A stretch of DNA of 64,000 bases from positions 1-64,000 of the forward strand of contig NZ_SMGP01000005.1 in NCBI RefSeq assembly GCF_004339745.1, written 5' to 3'. How positions within the stretch are numbered: the stretch's first letter is position 1; each line of letters starts with the position of its first letter. Under the pieces are notes generated by a model, which was given only the letters and a program-made list of their open reading frames with translations, had not been told where the DNA came from and did not search any database. Positions 35,753-45,041 of this stretch are shown here, piece by piece. The position numbers and the translations under genes were made by a program. Source of the stretch: Paraburkholderia sp. BL9I2N2. Lineage in GTDB: Bacteria > Pseudomonadota > Gammaproteobacteria > Burkholderiales > Burkholderiaceae.

Positions 35753-37129
35753 TCACGTCAGCACGGTCCACAACACGAGCGTGAGCGCGAGGCCGACGAC
35801 GGACACGATCGTCTGCAACACCGACCAGACCAGCACCGTCTGCTTCAGTTGCAGGCCGAAATACTCGCGGACCATCCAGAAGCCCGCATCGTTCACGTGG
35901 CAGAAAAAGACCGAACCCGCGCCGATGGCGAGCGCCATCAGCGAATTGTGCGTCGTGCTGAGACCGGCGACGACCGGCGCGACGATGCCTGCCGTCGTGG
36001 TGGTGGCAACCGTCGCCGAGCCCGTCGCCTGGCGCAGCGCGACGGCGATCAGCCACGCCAGCAGAATCAGCGGCATGTGCGCGCCGACCGCGATCTTGCC
36101 GATGGTCGAGCTGATGCCCGCCACCACGAGCGCCTGCTTGAGACCGCCGCCGGCGCCGATGGTCAGCAGCAGCGCGGCGATGGGCGGCAAGCTCTTGCGC
36201 AGAATGCCGCCGACGCGCTCGCGCGCCATGCCGCGCGACCAACCCAGCGCCACCACGGCGAACAGCACGGTGAGGCCGAGCGCGACCAGCGGCTCACCCA
36301 GGAAATTCAACGTGTTGAACAGGAACGTTTCGGGCTGAAGCAGCAGCTTGGCGACGGTGCGCCCTAGCATCAACACGACGGGCAGCAGGATCGTGATGAG
36401 CGAGATCGCGAAACTCGGCGGCTCGCCAGTGTCCTCCTTGGCGCTGAAGAGCTTGCCCATTTCCTCCGGTTCGACCACGTGCATCCGCTTGGACAACCAG
36501 ATGCCATACAGCGGACCCGCGAGAATCACCGCGGGAATCGCAACGATCAGACCGAGACCGAGCGTGAGGCCGAGATCGGCGTGCAATGCGCTCACCGCGA
36601 TCAGCGGACCCGGGTGCGGTGGCAGGAGTGCGTGCAGCGTGGTCATGCCGGCCAGCGCAGGAATCGCAATGCGCAGGATCGGCTGCTGCGAACGGCGCGC
36701 CATCACGAAGATGATCGGCACCATCATCACGAGGCCGACTTCGAAGAAGAGCGGCAAGCCGATGATCAGCGCGACGACTGCCATCATCCACGGCAGCGTG
36801 CGAGGCGTCGAGTGTTTGAGAATGGTCGAGACGAGCCGGTCGGCGGCGCCGGATTCGGCCATGAGCGCACCGAGCATGGCGCCGAGCGCAATGATGATGC
36901 CGACGTCGCCGAGTAGCGCGCCGGCGCCTTTACTGAATGCGCTGGCGACAGCCTCGAGCGGTAGGCCGGCGGCGAAACCCGCGGCGAACGTGCCGACCAG
37001 AATCGACAGGAACGGCGCGAGTTTCAGCACGCTGATGAAAACGATGATCAGTGCGAGCCCGAGCACGCACGACAGAATGAGTTGGGTGTCGTGGGATGAC
37101 CACGGCGCGAGTGTTGTCGTCAGATGCAC
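35753..37129 (-). CDS. Gluconate:H+ symporter (GntP family)
   Basis: The product has 458 residues with about 12-14 hydrophobic helices and GntP family landmarks (GAMLGALMAESGAADRLVSTIL, LPPHPGPLIAVSALHADLG, LRQATGSATVATTTTAGIVAP, HVNDAGFWMVREYFGL). Members take up gluconate or related sugar acids with protons across the inner membrane. No sugar-acid catabolic gene is adjacent, so the substrate is not certain. It is divergent from the sulfonate-binding protein gene. Confidence 0.9.
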   Translation of the reverse strand: MHLTTTLAPWSSHDTQLILSCVLGLALIIVFISVLKLAPFLSILVGTFAAGFAAGLPLEAVASAFSKGAGALLGDVGIIIALGAMLGALMAESGAADRLVSTILKHSTPRTLPWMMAVVALIIGLPLFFEVGLVMMVPIIFVMARRSQQPILRIAIPALAGMTTLHALLPPHPGPLIAVSALHADLGLTLGLGLIVAIPAVILAGPLYGIWLSKRMHVVEPEEMGKLFSAKEDTGEPPSFAISLITILLPVVLMLGRTVAKLLLQPETFLFNTLNFLGEPLVALGLTVLFAVVALGWSRGMARERVGGILRKSLPPIAALLLTIGAGGGLKQALVVAGISSTIGKIAVGAHMPLILLAWLIAVALRQATGSATVATTTTAGIVAPVVAGLSTTHNSLMALAIGAGSVFFCHVNDAGFWMVREYFGLQLKQTVLVWSVLQTIVSVVGLALTLVLWTVLT

Positions 37130-37357
37130 GATGTTCCTTTTTTGTCGAATGACGCAGCCGCGGCCGGGCGCGGATGACGAATTGTAGCGGCCGCTTCAGA
37201 TTCGACGCAGTTACGCGGACAGATTCGAAGGCCGCAGTGCTTCGTTCCGTCCGCGTGATTTGCTTATGCGAATTTATCGGTTCGTCCAGGCTTGCAGACG
37301 AATTATCGTCGGAGCCAATCGGTCCGTTTTGCGTCCGTCTTTTTTACGAGCCCTGTT

Positions 37358-38344
37358 ATGTCACGTCATCCGCTGCTCACGCGCCGCGCGTTCATTGCCG
37401 GCGTGAGCGCAACGCTCGCTGCCGCCACGCTGCCCGTCATTTCCGCGTCCGCTTTTGCCGCCGAGGCGCACGCCAAGGAATTCCGCATCGGTTATCAGAA
37501 AGCCGCCAATACGCTCGTGTTGCTGAAGGCGCACGGTACGCTCGAAAAACGGCTCGCGCCGCTGGGCATCACCGTCAAATGGACCGAGTTTCCTGCGGGG
37601 CCGCAGTTGCTCGAAGGACTGAATGTCGGCGCCATCGACTTTGGCTATGTCGGCGAGGCGCCGCCCGTGTTCGCGCAGGCCGCCGGCGCGAACTTCGTCT
37701 ACGTTGCCTATGAGATCCCGACGCCGCATGCCGAAGGCATCCTCGTGCATCAGGATGCGCCGATTAAAACGCTGGCCGATCTGAAGGGCAAGAAAATCGC
37801 CTTCAACAAAGGCTCGGATGTTCACTGGTTTCTGGTCGCCGCGCTGCAGAAAAGCGGCGTGAAGTACAGCGAGATTCAGCCAGTCTATCTGGCGCCCGCC
37901 GATGCGCGCGCCGCCTTCGAACGCGGCGCGATCGATGCGTGGGCGATCTGGGATCCGTTCCTCGAAGCGGCGAAGCGGCAGTCGAATGCGCGCTTGCTGG
38001 CGGATGCCGACGGCATTGTGAGCCATCACCAGTTCTTCCTGAGCGCGCGACAGTTCGCGCAACAGGACGCCGATGTGCTCGCGATCACGATGGACGAAGT
38101 GGGCAAAGAAGGCGCGTGGGTGCGGGAGCATTACAGCGAGGCTGCCGCGCAACTCGCGCCGATTCAGGGGCTCGACGCCGGCGTGATCGAAGCGGGCTTG
38201 CGGCACTATGCGCACGTGTATAAACCTGTCGATGCCAATGTGCTCGCGGAACAGCAACGTATCGCTGATACCTTCAGCGAGCTGCGCATCATCCCGACGA
38301 AGATCGTTACCAAGGATGCGGCGTTGCCTGGTAGCAAGGTCTAG
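37358..38344 (+). CDS. Aliphatic sulfonate ABC transporter substrate-binding protein (SsuA-like)
   Basis: The product has 328 residues from MSRHPLLTRRAFIAGVSATLAAATLPV, which has a Tat-type RRAF signal followed by an AxA cleavage region. The SsuA fold is indicated by FRIGYQKAANTLVLLKAHGTLE, GLNVGAIDFGYVGEAPPVFAQAAG, LADLKGKKIAFNKGSDVHWFL and IDAWAIWDPFLEAA. It captures alkanesulfonates in the periplasm for SsuBC. No ATPase or permease gene is adjacent, so this copy is an orphan in the window. Confidence 0.88.
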   Translation: MSRHPLLTRRAFIAGVSATLAAATLPVISASAFAAEAHAKEFRIGYQKAANTLVLLKAHGTLEKRLAPLGITVKWTEFPAGPQLLEGLNVGAIDFGYVGEAPPVFAQAAGANFVYVAYEIPTPHAEGILVHQDAPIKTLADLKGKKIAFNKGSDVHWFLVAALQKSGVKYSEIQPVYLAPADARAAFERGAIDAWAIWDPFLEAAKRQSNARLLADADGIVSHHQFFLSARQFAQQDADVLAITMDEVGKEGAWVREHYSEAAAQLAPIQGLDAGVIEAGLRHYAHVYKPVDANVLAEQQRIADTFSELRIIPTKIVTKDAALPGSKV

Positions 38345-38350
38345 TCTGCA

Positions 38351-38383
38351 GGCGTAGCTTCGATTTGCTGGCCTTGCTACGCC
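38351..38383. other. Inverted repeat between convergent genes
   Basis: GGCGTAGC (38351-38358) pairs with GCTACGCC (38376-38383) across a 17-base loop. There is no T run. It may aid termination of the convergent ssuA-like and arsC-like genes. Confidence 0.35.
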
Positions 38384-38385
38384 AT

Positions 38386-38745
38386 TCAGGCGAACAGTGC
38401 GGCGACGTTTTCCGGCGGGCGGCCGATTACCGCACGCCCGTTTCGCACGACGATCGGCCGTTGCAGAAGGATCGGATGTTTCTCCAATGCTTCGTATAAC
38501 TGAGAGTCAGTCAAGGAGGTGTCGGCGAGTTGCAGTTCCTTGTATTCGGCTTCGTTGTCACGAATCATTTCGCGGACTGTGCAGCCTAGTTGTGCGTTCA
38601 GTCGCTTGAGCTGTTCGACCGTGAGCGGATGCCTCAGGTACTCGACAATTTCTGTCGCTTCGTTTGCGCTGTTGTAGGTGGTGGTGATTAGCTCGCATGC
38701 GGCGCGTGATTTTGAGCAACGGGGGTTGTGGTAGATCGTGATCAT
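38386..38745 (-). CDS. arsC: Arsenate reductase family protein (ArsC, glutaredoxin type)
   Basis: The product has 119 residues from MITIYHNPRCSKSR, with the catalytic Cys10 and the following Ser-Arg. RPIVVRNGRAVIGRPPE matches the second conserved Arg region of ArsC. It reduces arsenate to arsenite with glutaredoxin. No ars operon surrounds it, and ArsC-like proteins such as YfgD and Spx can have other roles. The frame continues upstream to 38919, but with His/Pro-rich sequence that looks non-coding. Confidence 0.85.
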   Translation of the reverse strand: MITIYHNPRCSKSRAACELITTTYNSANEATEIVEYLRHPLTVEQLKRLNAQLGCTVREMIRDNEAEYKELQLADTSLTDSQLYEALEKHPILLQRPIVVRNGRAVIGRPPENVAALFA

Positions 38746-39218
38746 GGGTTTTGGGGTGGTGTGGGTGGTTGCGGGATGCTTGTGCATGGCGCACGTTGGA
38801 TGGGATTTTAGCGGGTGGGGAGAAGGCGGAGCGAGGCGGTGCTGTAGAGATTTTTGAATTGGCGAGGTCGCGAGATAAGCAGGCAGTGGATGTGGCTTCG
38901 GAGAGGAAAGGCGAGACATAACCGTAATCGCGTGACGTGCGTGATGGTCACGTTCGGCTAGGCTTTCGCGTGAAGAGGTATTTTTCTGTTCGCTTCACTT
39001 CCGAGTTCATTGCGTCTGCGAAATGGTATCGGGCGCGGCAGGCCATGCTAGGTCTTTGTAGATTACCTCCCCTGCGGCGCGTGAATGCGATTTGGCGAGT
39101 TTCCGAACGCCATACGATCCATGAACTCCCGGCTAGTGCGACTTGCGGGCAAATGGCTCGGCTAAACGGAGCTAAGTGGTGAACGGCGCCCCCCTGTTTG
39201 TAATTGCTCAATTTCGCA

Positions 39219-39234
39219 GTTTATGCGCATAAAC
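39219..39234. other. parS-like site 1
   Basis: A perfect 16-bp palindrome, GTTTATGCGCATAAAC. I recall this sequence as the ParB binding site of Burkholderia secondary chromosomes. It lies 556 bases upstream of parA. Confidence 0.85.
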
Positions 39235-39452
39235 TGTCCTACCGACTTCCGCGATGGTCGGATTTCTCAAGCGGCGCAGCCTTCGATCTGCGCATGCTGT
39301 GCACAACCGTCCTCGGTGCTCGTGGGTGTAGCTGGTGCCTACGCTACTCGGCTACTCGTGTAGTTCGTTGCACCGATCATCGTGGCAACGCATTGAACTG
39401 CGGGCCGGCTCTCTCTAGCAAATCACGGTCATGGCAAAGCCCGCTGCGGGGC

Positions 39453-39466
39453 TTTATGCGCATAAA
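39453..39466. other. parS-like site 2
   Basis: The 14-bp core TTTATGCGCATAAA with non-matching outer bases (C and T). Confidence 0.8.
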
Positions 39467-39674
39467 TCTCGCGGCCAGTTCCGGCGACCTATCACGGGTT
39501 CATCGGCAGCGCATGTCACGTTGCCGACAACGCTCGCGTTGATGAATACAGCGATCCGAACACGGCGCGAGCGCAATCGAATTGGCGCCATGCAGGCCAA
39601 ACCGGTCAGCCGGCACATCGCCCCAGCACCCTCTCTCAACCTCAACAGCGCCGCCCATCACCGCGCCTCCATCC

Positions 39675-39688
39675 TTTATGCGCATAAA
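39675..39688. other. parS-like site 3
   Basis: The 14-bp core TTTATGCGCATAAA, with C at both outer positions, 43 bases upstream of the parA -35 box. ParB bound here could repress parAB. Confidence 0.8.
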
Positions 39689-39731
39689 CCTATCCGAACG
39701 GCTAATCCTTCTCGTGTTTACACAAAAACGA

Positions 39732-39759
39732 TTGAAATACGAATTCATCCAGGTAAAAT
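39732..39759 (+). promoter_or_regulatory. Predicted sigma-70 promoter of parAB
   Basis: TTGAAA (39732-39737) and TAAAAT (39754-39759) are separated by 16 bases, about 30 bases before the parA start. Confidence 0.6.
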
Positions 39760-39789
39760 CCATTTGCGTCTAAAAAGAGGAGGTGAAGA

Positions 39790-40452
39790 TTGGCAGCTGA
39801 AATCATCGCGGTAACTCAGCAGAAGGGCGGGGTCGGGAAGAGCACAATCGCGATGCACCTCGGCGCTGCATTTCATGAGAAAGGCAAACGCGTCCTCGTC
39901 GTAGACGCAGACGGTCAAAACACGCTGATCCACTGGGCCAGTGCATCATCAGACGGCGACACCGGTATCCCCTTTCCAGTCGTCAACCTCTCCGAAGCAG
40001 GCAGCCAGATCCATCGCGAGATCAAGAAGTTCGTGTCTGACTACGACATCATCGTCGTCGACTGCCCGCCGTCTATCACCGAGAAAGTCTCCGGCGTCGT
40101 CCTTCTCGCTGCGAGCGTCGCGGTGATCCCGACATCCTCATCGCCCGCGGACTACTGGTCGAGTATCGGACTGGTGAAGCTTGTCCAGCAGGCTCAGGTC
40201 ATGAACGAAGACCTCCGTGCCGTCTTCCTGCTCAATAAGACCGAAGAGAAACGGATGCTGACGCGTGAACTGAAGCGTGCGTTGGAAGAGCTCGGGTTCC
40301 CGCTGCTCAAAACACAGATCCCGACTCGCGAGGCCTACAAGCAGGCTATGGCGTTAGGGCAAACAGTGCTTCAGATGAATGATCGCGGCGCCAAGCTGGC
40401 CGCCATCGAAGTACGGGCATGCGCGAATGAGATCGCCGCCTTGCTCCCGTGA
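39790..40452 (+). CDS. parA: Chromosome-partitioning ATPase ParA
   Basis: The product has 220 residues from a TTG start with a near-perfect AGGAGGTGA ribosome binding site. The deviant Walker A motif KGGVGKST is at 12-19, the switch region at VLVVDADGQNT and Walker B at DIIVVDCPPS. There is no N-terminal helix-turn-helix, so it should not itself bind operator DNA. ParA forms ATP-dependent gradients on the nucleoid that move ParB-parS complexes. A parS-like site sits between it and parB. Confidence 0.93.
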   Translation: MAAEIIAVTQQKGGVGKSTIAMHLGAAFHEKGKRVLVVDADGQNTLIHWASASSDGDTGIPFPVVNLSEAGSQIHREIKKFVSDYDIIVVDCPPSITEKVSGVVLLAASVAVIPTSSSPADYWSSIGLVKLVQQAQVMNEDLRAVFLLNKTEEKRMLTRELKRALEELGFPLLKTQIPTREAYKQAMALGQTVLQMNDRGAKLAAIEVRACANEIAALLP

Positions 40453-40454
40453 AA

Positions 40455-40468
40455 TTTATGCGCATAAA
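40455..40468. other. parS-like site 4
   Basis: The 14-bp core TTTATGCGCATAAA lies in the 25-base gap between the parA stop and the parB start and overlaps the region before the parB ribosome binding site. Confidence 0.8.
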
Positions 40469-40477
40469 GGACCCTGA

Positions 40478-41536
40478 ATGAAACCCTCCCAATTCGCCAA
40501 AGGCTTTCAAGCACGTCCTGATTCGACCAGCAGCGAAAAGCGAACCGCGCTCGATCGCCTGAACGCTATCGACGGACTGGTCAAGAATGACCCGAAGAAT
40601 AGCGAGGCGGCGGGGCGTACCCTCGCGCCCGTCATGACATCGCAGAGCGTTGCCGAAGTCGACGCTGTTGACACAGCCAATGAATCGGCGGCCTACCGCA
40701 CCTGGCGCAACGAGCACGGCTACCGGCCAGGCCAGGTCATCGAGCTGGCGCTTAAGACGATCAAGCCGAGCCCGTTCAATCCGCGGCACTTCTATCTGAA
40801 GTCGTCGATTGCCGAACTCGCTGTCAATCTGGCAAAGCAGGGGCAGCAGCAGGCGATTCACGTCATCCCGGATTACGACAATCCCGGCACCTACTACGTC
40901 AGCGATGGCGGACGACGCGTGCGGGCCCTGAAAGAAGCAAACAAGGAATCAGTGAAGGCGATCGTCATCGATCTGCCGATCGGTATCCAGAGCTACAAGC
41001 TCGGTTACGACCTCAACGTCCAGCGCGATTCGCAGACGGTGTTCGACAACGCGGTCGTATGGAAACGCTTTCTCGACGACCGGCATTTCCAGAGTCAGAA
41101 GGAACTCGCCGAACACCTGGGGCTAGACGAGTCGACCGTTGCAGTCGCCTTGTCGATTGCCAAATTGCCTGAGGTCGTCATGCACGAGATGGTCGCGCGA
41201 CCAGACCGCTTCGGCTCGAACATGGCGTATCAGGTGGGGCGTTATCACACTGCCCGCGGCGCCGATGCAACGCTGCGTCTGATCAACAAGATCCTCTCGG
41301 ACGATCTGAGTACGCGGCAAGTCGCAGACATCGTCAAGGGCAGGGCGAGCGCTCAGGAAAGCACCAAACCAGCGGGCCGGCAACGCTATGCGCAACGTCT
41401 GGAAATCAAACTCGACGGTGTGTCGGTCGGCGATCTCAAATCGTACGGCGATGATCGAATCGAACTGCGTCTGAAGGGGCTCACGCGTGAAAAGCGCGAC
41501 GACATCCTTCGCCAGATTGAAAAGATGTTGAAGTAA
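40478..41536 (+). CDS. parB: Chromosome-partitioning protein ParB
   Basis: The product has 352 residues. The N-terminal nuclease-like CTPase domain has IKPSPFNPRHFY, KQGQQQAIHVIP and VSDGGRRVRALKEA. The helix-turn-helix at about 208-235 (QKELAEHLGLDESTVAVALSIAKLPE) should read the parS-like palindromes. The C-terminal dimer domain (LEIKLDGVSVGDLKSYGDDRIELRLKGLTREKRDDILRQIEKML) resembles ParB proteins of large replicons. It is the second gene of parAB and is convergent with rep. Confidence 0.92.
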   Translation: MKPSQFAKGFQARPDSTSSEKRTALDRLNAIDGLVKNDPKNSEAAGRTLAPVMTSQSVAEVDAVDTANESAAYRTWRNEHGYRPGQVIELALKTIKPSPFNPRHFYLKSSIAELAVNLAKQGQQQAIHVIPDYDNPGTYYVSDGGRRVRALKEANKESVKAIVIDLPIGIQSYKLGYDLNVQRDSQTVFDNAVVWKRFLDDRHFQSQKELAEHLGLDESTVAVALSIAKLPEVVMHEMVARPDRFGSNMAYQVGRYHTARGADATLRLINKILSDDLSTRQVADIVKGRASAQESTKPAGRQRYAQRLEIKLDGVSVGDLKSYGDDRIELRLKGLTREKRDDILRQIEKMLK

Positions 41537-41555
41537 GAAAGACTAGTACAGAGAT

Positions 41556-41585
41556 GGGGCACGCGGCAGCCAGGAGCCGCGCCCC
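41556..41585. terminator. GC-rich hairpin between convergent parB and rep
   Basis: GGGGC-AC-GCGGC pairs with GCCGCGCCCC with a two-base bulge. There is no T run. It may separate the two convergent transcripts. Confidence 0.35.
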
Positions 41586-41598
41586 GCTCGCTAGATGA

Positions 41599-42948
41599 TT
41601 ACGCCGCGCGCGATTGGCTCAGCGTGAAGGCTAGCAGGTCACCGTCAGTCGGCTCGCCCCAGGTCTTGCGAGCCAGCCAATCGAAGAATGCCGTTTCGAC
41701 AATCTTCGAATCCAGCCCTCGGCGGCGCCAGTCGTCGCGCATGTGCGTGCCAAGTCCCGGCAATTCATCTTCTTCAAACGACTGCCGCGCGATCTCCCGC
41801 TCGGACTCACCTTGTTCGTCGTACAACTCGCGCGCTTCCTTGCGGCGATACGCCGAGTACTCGCCGAGCAGACGCGCCTTGAGGTCGTCGGCCGGCGCAG
41901 CAACCGCAGCCTTGCCGCCACCACTCGACGGCAACGCTTCGACCGGCGGCGCGTAACCTTTCTTCAATGCGTCCTTGAACAACGCGGGCGCACTGCGCAC
42001 CGGCGGCAACGACGTGCTGCGCATGCGTTGCTCGGTCATCTGCAGCGCGGCGCGAATGCGATTTTCTTCGCTGTCGGCGTAGAGCGTTTGCGCTTCTTTC
42101 AGCGGGATGCCGATCTTCACCATCCGGTCGACCAGCGTACTGTCGAACACGTTCGGATGTTCGTCGAGCGCGAGCATCGGCTGCTTGCGTTCGGTCACGC
42201 GAAACTGTATCTCGGCGACCCGGCGTCCTTCCCGGTGCTCGATCAGTTCGACGAAGATGTTCGTAACGGCGTTGACCTCGGCGATGGCCGGGCGCAAGTA
42301 ATCACGTTTGAAGTATTTGTACTCGCGCTTCGCTTCATCGCCCGCTTCCGTGTCCGGCGTGCCGGAGAGGATAGGGCGCCACCACTCCCACGTCTCGCGC
42401 ATCGTCAGATGGCTCGGGTTGGTCAGGTAGCGCACGCAAATCTCGTACAGCGCGAGACCCGCGCTACTGCGCAACTGGCTCTGGAACTGGAGACTCAAGC
42501 GGGCATACTGAACCGGATCGAGCAGCTTCTTCTTGATCTTCGGCGCAAATGAGAATTCCACCCAGACACGGCGGGTGGTGGGGTCTTCGAGAATTTCGGC
42601 GTCGGCAATCAGCGTGGAAATACCCCATTTCCGCCCCGGCTTCTGACTGGACGTGCCGGTGCTCCATTCGACCTGCACCGACACCATGCGCCGCAAGTGC
42701 TCCTTGACGAGCGCGGTGTCGTTGGAATCAAACGCGGAGTTCGCGACGATATCGGACAGCAAGGCCCGATACGTGTCGCCGGATTCGTCCGCTTGCTGAG
42801 CCACGGCGAGGAGCACGTTGAACAGTTTGCGGGTAAGGAGCGTGATTTTGCCGCTTTTAGGCTGAATCGCGATCGCCTCGACGGCTTTGCGCAATTCGGC
42901 CGAGCTCGGGCTGACTACGTCGGTCTTCTTCGCGCGCTTCGTGGCCAT
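41599..42948 (-). CDS. Replication initiator protein (Rep_3 / RepB family)
   Basis: The product has 449 residues from MATKRAKKTD; 11 more codons are open upstream. The first 300 residues look like a two-winged-helix plasmid initiator: KITLLTRKLFNVLLAVAQQ, LKEHLRRMVSVQVEW-type strands, LRSSAGLALYEICVRYL and WRPILSGTP. The C-terminal 130 residues are an added helical domain (YSAYRRKEARELYDEQ). Such proteins bind iterons as monomers to open the origin and repress themselves as dimers. It points away from the iteron array, which starts about 120 bases before its start codon. Confidence 0.88.
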   Translation of the reverse strand: MATKRAKKTDVVSPSSAELRKAVEAIAIQPKSGKITLLTRKLFNVLLAVAQQADESGDTYRALLSDIVANSAFDSNDTALVKEHLRRMVSVQVEWSTGTSSQKPGRKWGISTLIADAEILEDPTTRRVWVEFSFAPKIKKKLLDPVQYARLSLQFQSQLRSSAGLALYEICVRYLTNPSHLTMRETWEWWRPILSGTPDTEAGDEAKREYKYFKRDYLRPAIAEVNAVTNIFVELIEHREGRRVAEIQFRVTERKQPMLALDEHPNVFDSTLVDRMVKIGIPLKEAQTLYADSEENRIRAALQMTEQRMRSTSLPPVRSAPALFKDALKKGYAPPVEALPSSGGGKAAVAAPADDLKARLLGEYSAYRRKEARELYDEQGESEREIARQSFEEDELPGLGTHMRDDWRRRGLDSKIVETAFFDWLARKTWGEPTDGDLLAFTLSQSRAA

Positions 42949-43067
42949 GCGTCTGGTCGAGGAGGGATTTGGCGAGAGCATACCGGCTGCGGTGATACGC
43001 GTCTATAGCGTGGATCTCACCGTTGCGGGTGAAGCGAGTTTACGAGGCGCGACTCACCTCGAGCAAC

Positions 43068-44659
43068 TCCCGAAAACCCTCACCTCAGCCGTTTCGCGCC
43101 AGGTTCGGGCCATCCTTGCAGGTCGCGGGCCTGGCAAATTCGGACCATTTCCGCAGCGGGCGCGAACCGAAGCCATCTGATCCCGAATGTTCTCACCTCA
43201 AAAAAATTCGAGAATTTTGACGGGTTGCCCGCCGACCCGGTGCACTTGCGGTCTACGAAGTCGGTGAACAAGCTTCGAGCAATATTTGGCCAGCAGGGGA
43301 GGGCTGCCGGCGCAAAGCGTGCGACGCTGGCAAGCCAAGCGGTCGAATCGACGCCACCCTAACAAGCAACGCCTCCGCATGCGTGCTCCGCTGCGCGAAG
43401 AGCGCGCCGAGCACCGCTACAAGCCTGTCGCCGGCCTTCTTGACCCGCCCTGCACGCAGCTCTGCCCATGCATTCACGCGATGCAGCAGCCCCACGGCCG
43501 GATCTCGCCGCAGGCGTCGCAAGCTTTCCAACCGTGCACCCGGCCCAGATCGGCACCGCCGGAGCTTCGTGCATTGATGCCACTGCCACTTGTGCAACCG
43601 TTATAGGCAGTGGTCGACCAAGACGCCCTGACTCGCTGGGTTCGGATCAACACTCTCGAAGCCCCCGAAAAAGCTCACCTTAATGCTAGCGGCATGCTTG
43701 GAACGACGCGGCCTTCAGGCGTGTTGAACTCCCAAAGCACGGAAAAACGGTCCCGAAAAACCTCACCTTAGGGCTATTTGAGGGTCCCCAACCACCTGAA
43801 AAAAGAGCCCCCGAAAAACCTCACCTTTGCGAAATCAATCAAAAATACTCAATGATTTCATAATCTTATAGATTTCACTTTAGCCGCGTCATCTGTGAAC
43901 GCTCCCGTAAAACCTCACCTCATAGCCGATTTCGGTGAATTCCGGAATTTTTGATCCCGGCCGTCGCCGTCCTGAAAAATCTCACCTTTCGATTTCAGCG
44001 ACCGTAAAACGCAAACGACTTCGGCAGCGTCGGTAGGGCTTTTCCGGGCGATGGAAGCCATTTTGGTCCTGTATTTCCTCACCTTAACGATCGCCGAGCA
44101 CCCAAACGACTCCTGAAAAACCTCACCTTTGATCCAAACCAGGTGCATTTCATGGACGACGCATGCCACAAAACCCGACCTCCCGAATTTCCTCACCGTT
44201 GGCAGGCAGCGATCGGCCGACTCATCGCCGTCGACTTTGGATTCAGCCCGAAAAGCAGCCTCGCTCCCGAAAACTCTCACCTTAGGCACCGGAATGCACA
44301 GAAATAAGGCAAAAATGCCACCCCTCCCCCGTAAAATCTCACCTTCGGTTCGCGTTTTCTCCCGACTTGACTCACCAATGGGGTTAACGAGCTCAAAATA
44401 AGGCCGAAATTGGGCGGACGAATTCATCCCGAAAGCGCTCACCTTCGCCCTGGTCAACTCTCGAACAGACTTTCGAGCGCTGCCGGGCGATCCACGTCAT
44501 TCAGGTCCTGCAAAATCTCACCTTTGGTCACACCGCACTTTTGGGGTGGCTCCTGAACCCGCTCACGTTCTGTCCCGGACCCGCTCACCGAGGCCCCCGA
44601 ACCTCATCACTCGACATTCCCGCAAGACCTCACCACCTCTCCCGCAAAGCTTCACCTTA
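43068..44659 (-). repeat. Main iteron array, about 20 copies
   Basis: The plus-strand consensus is TCCCGAAAAACCTCACCTT. Copies begin at about 43068, 43181, 43662, 43751, 43808, 43902, 43970, 44067, 44111, 44181, 44265, 44326, 44360, 44427, 44506, 44551, 44573, 44594, 44618 and 44640. Ten keep CTCACCTT exactly and three have CTCACCTC; the last five are degenerate. All lie in one orientation. Read on the minus strand the unit is AAGGTGAG followed by a T-rich centre and CGGGA. Spacing is irregular (20-115 bases), so this is not a CRISPR array. Confidence 0.88.
43831..43883. other. AT-rich block, candidate DNA-unwinding element
   Basis: Among GC-rich iteron DNA, this stretch is almost entirely A and T (for example TAATCTTATAGATTTCACTT) and lies between the fifth and sixth iterons. 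Melting here by the initiator is inferred. Confidence 0.5.
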
Positions 44660-44698
44660 CCGGGCTGGAACCCTTGCCAGATAAGGCTTTGCCATGGC

Positions 44699-44713
44699 GT
44701 TAACGTTTTTAAC
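44699..44713. promoter_or_regulatory. Short inverted repeat upstream of KfrA-like gene
   Basis: GTTAACGTTTTTAAC, with GTTAA and TTAAC arms, sits in AT-rich DNA just past the last iteron. It could belong to a promoter or operator of the KfrA-like gene. Confidence 0.3.
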
Positions 44714-45041
44714 ATGGGTTCAAAGGTGTTTACTTTTATTACTCTCTAGCATTTCCCCGCGTGTCCTTCGGACAAAGCCTTCCAACCAAAGTAGCCTTGA
44801 TGAAGCGCTCGTGAAACAGTGCACGATCGCTGTAAAATCTTTAAAAGCTCTTTCTTTACAAGACCTTATTGGCTATTCTTCGTTTTGTTTCACGGAAAAA
44901 ATCAGCTAGCGCAAATCCGCCGACTCACTTCTAGCAACAAAACACGCCTTTTCTCGAATCCATGTCCCAGCCCAACAAATGCGTAGCAAACAGTACGTAA
45001 ATTGTTATGATTCATCCAATTCGAGCGACATCGAGGTATAC

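Larger units (their letters stand above)
38746..39789. other. Centromere-proximal intergenic region upstream of parA
   Basis: These 1044 bases contain no convincing gene. They carry three of the four parS-like palindromes and the parA promoter, listed separately. Short frames through the region have Trp/Cys-rich, unlikely composition. Confidence 0.45.
42949..45041. other. Predicted replication origin region of a secondary chromosome
   Basis: A gene-free stretch of about 2.1 kb lies between rep and the KfrA-like gene. It contains the iteron array (43068-44659), an AT-rich block (43831-43883) between iterons, a 460-base spacer without repeats (43201-43660) and a second AT-rich zone (44690-44920) that leads to the KfrA-like gene. 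I found no perfect DnaA box in it. The call rests on the combination of Rep_3, iterons, parABS and KfrA-like gene. Confidence 0.8.

Noticed and set aside
38937..39542. Short plus-strand frames between arsC and parA
   Set aside because: They overlap parS-like sites, have Trp/Cys/Arg-rich composition, lack ribosome binding sites and match nothing I know.
43201..43660. Search for a gene in the spacer between iterons 2 and 3
   Set aside because: Only short overlapping frames on both strands with no ribosome binding site; nothing supports coding.
43068..44659. Spaced short repeats that could suggest a CRISPR array
   Set aside because: The repeat is only about 19 bases and variable, spacing ranges from 20 to over 100 bases, no cas genes are present, and the rep gene is adjacent. 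Iterons explain it better. The same holds for 55065-55400.
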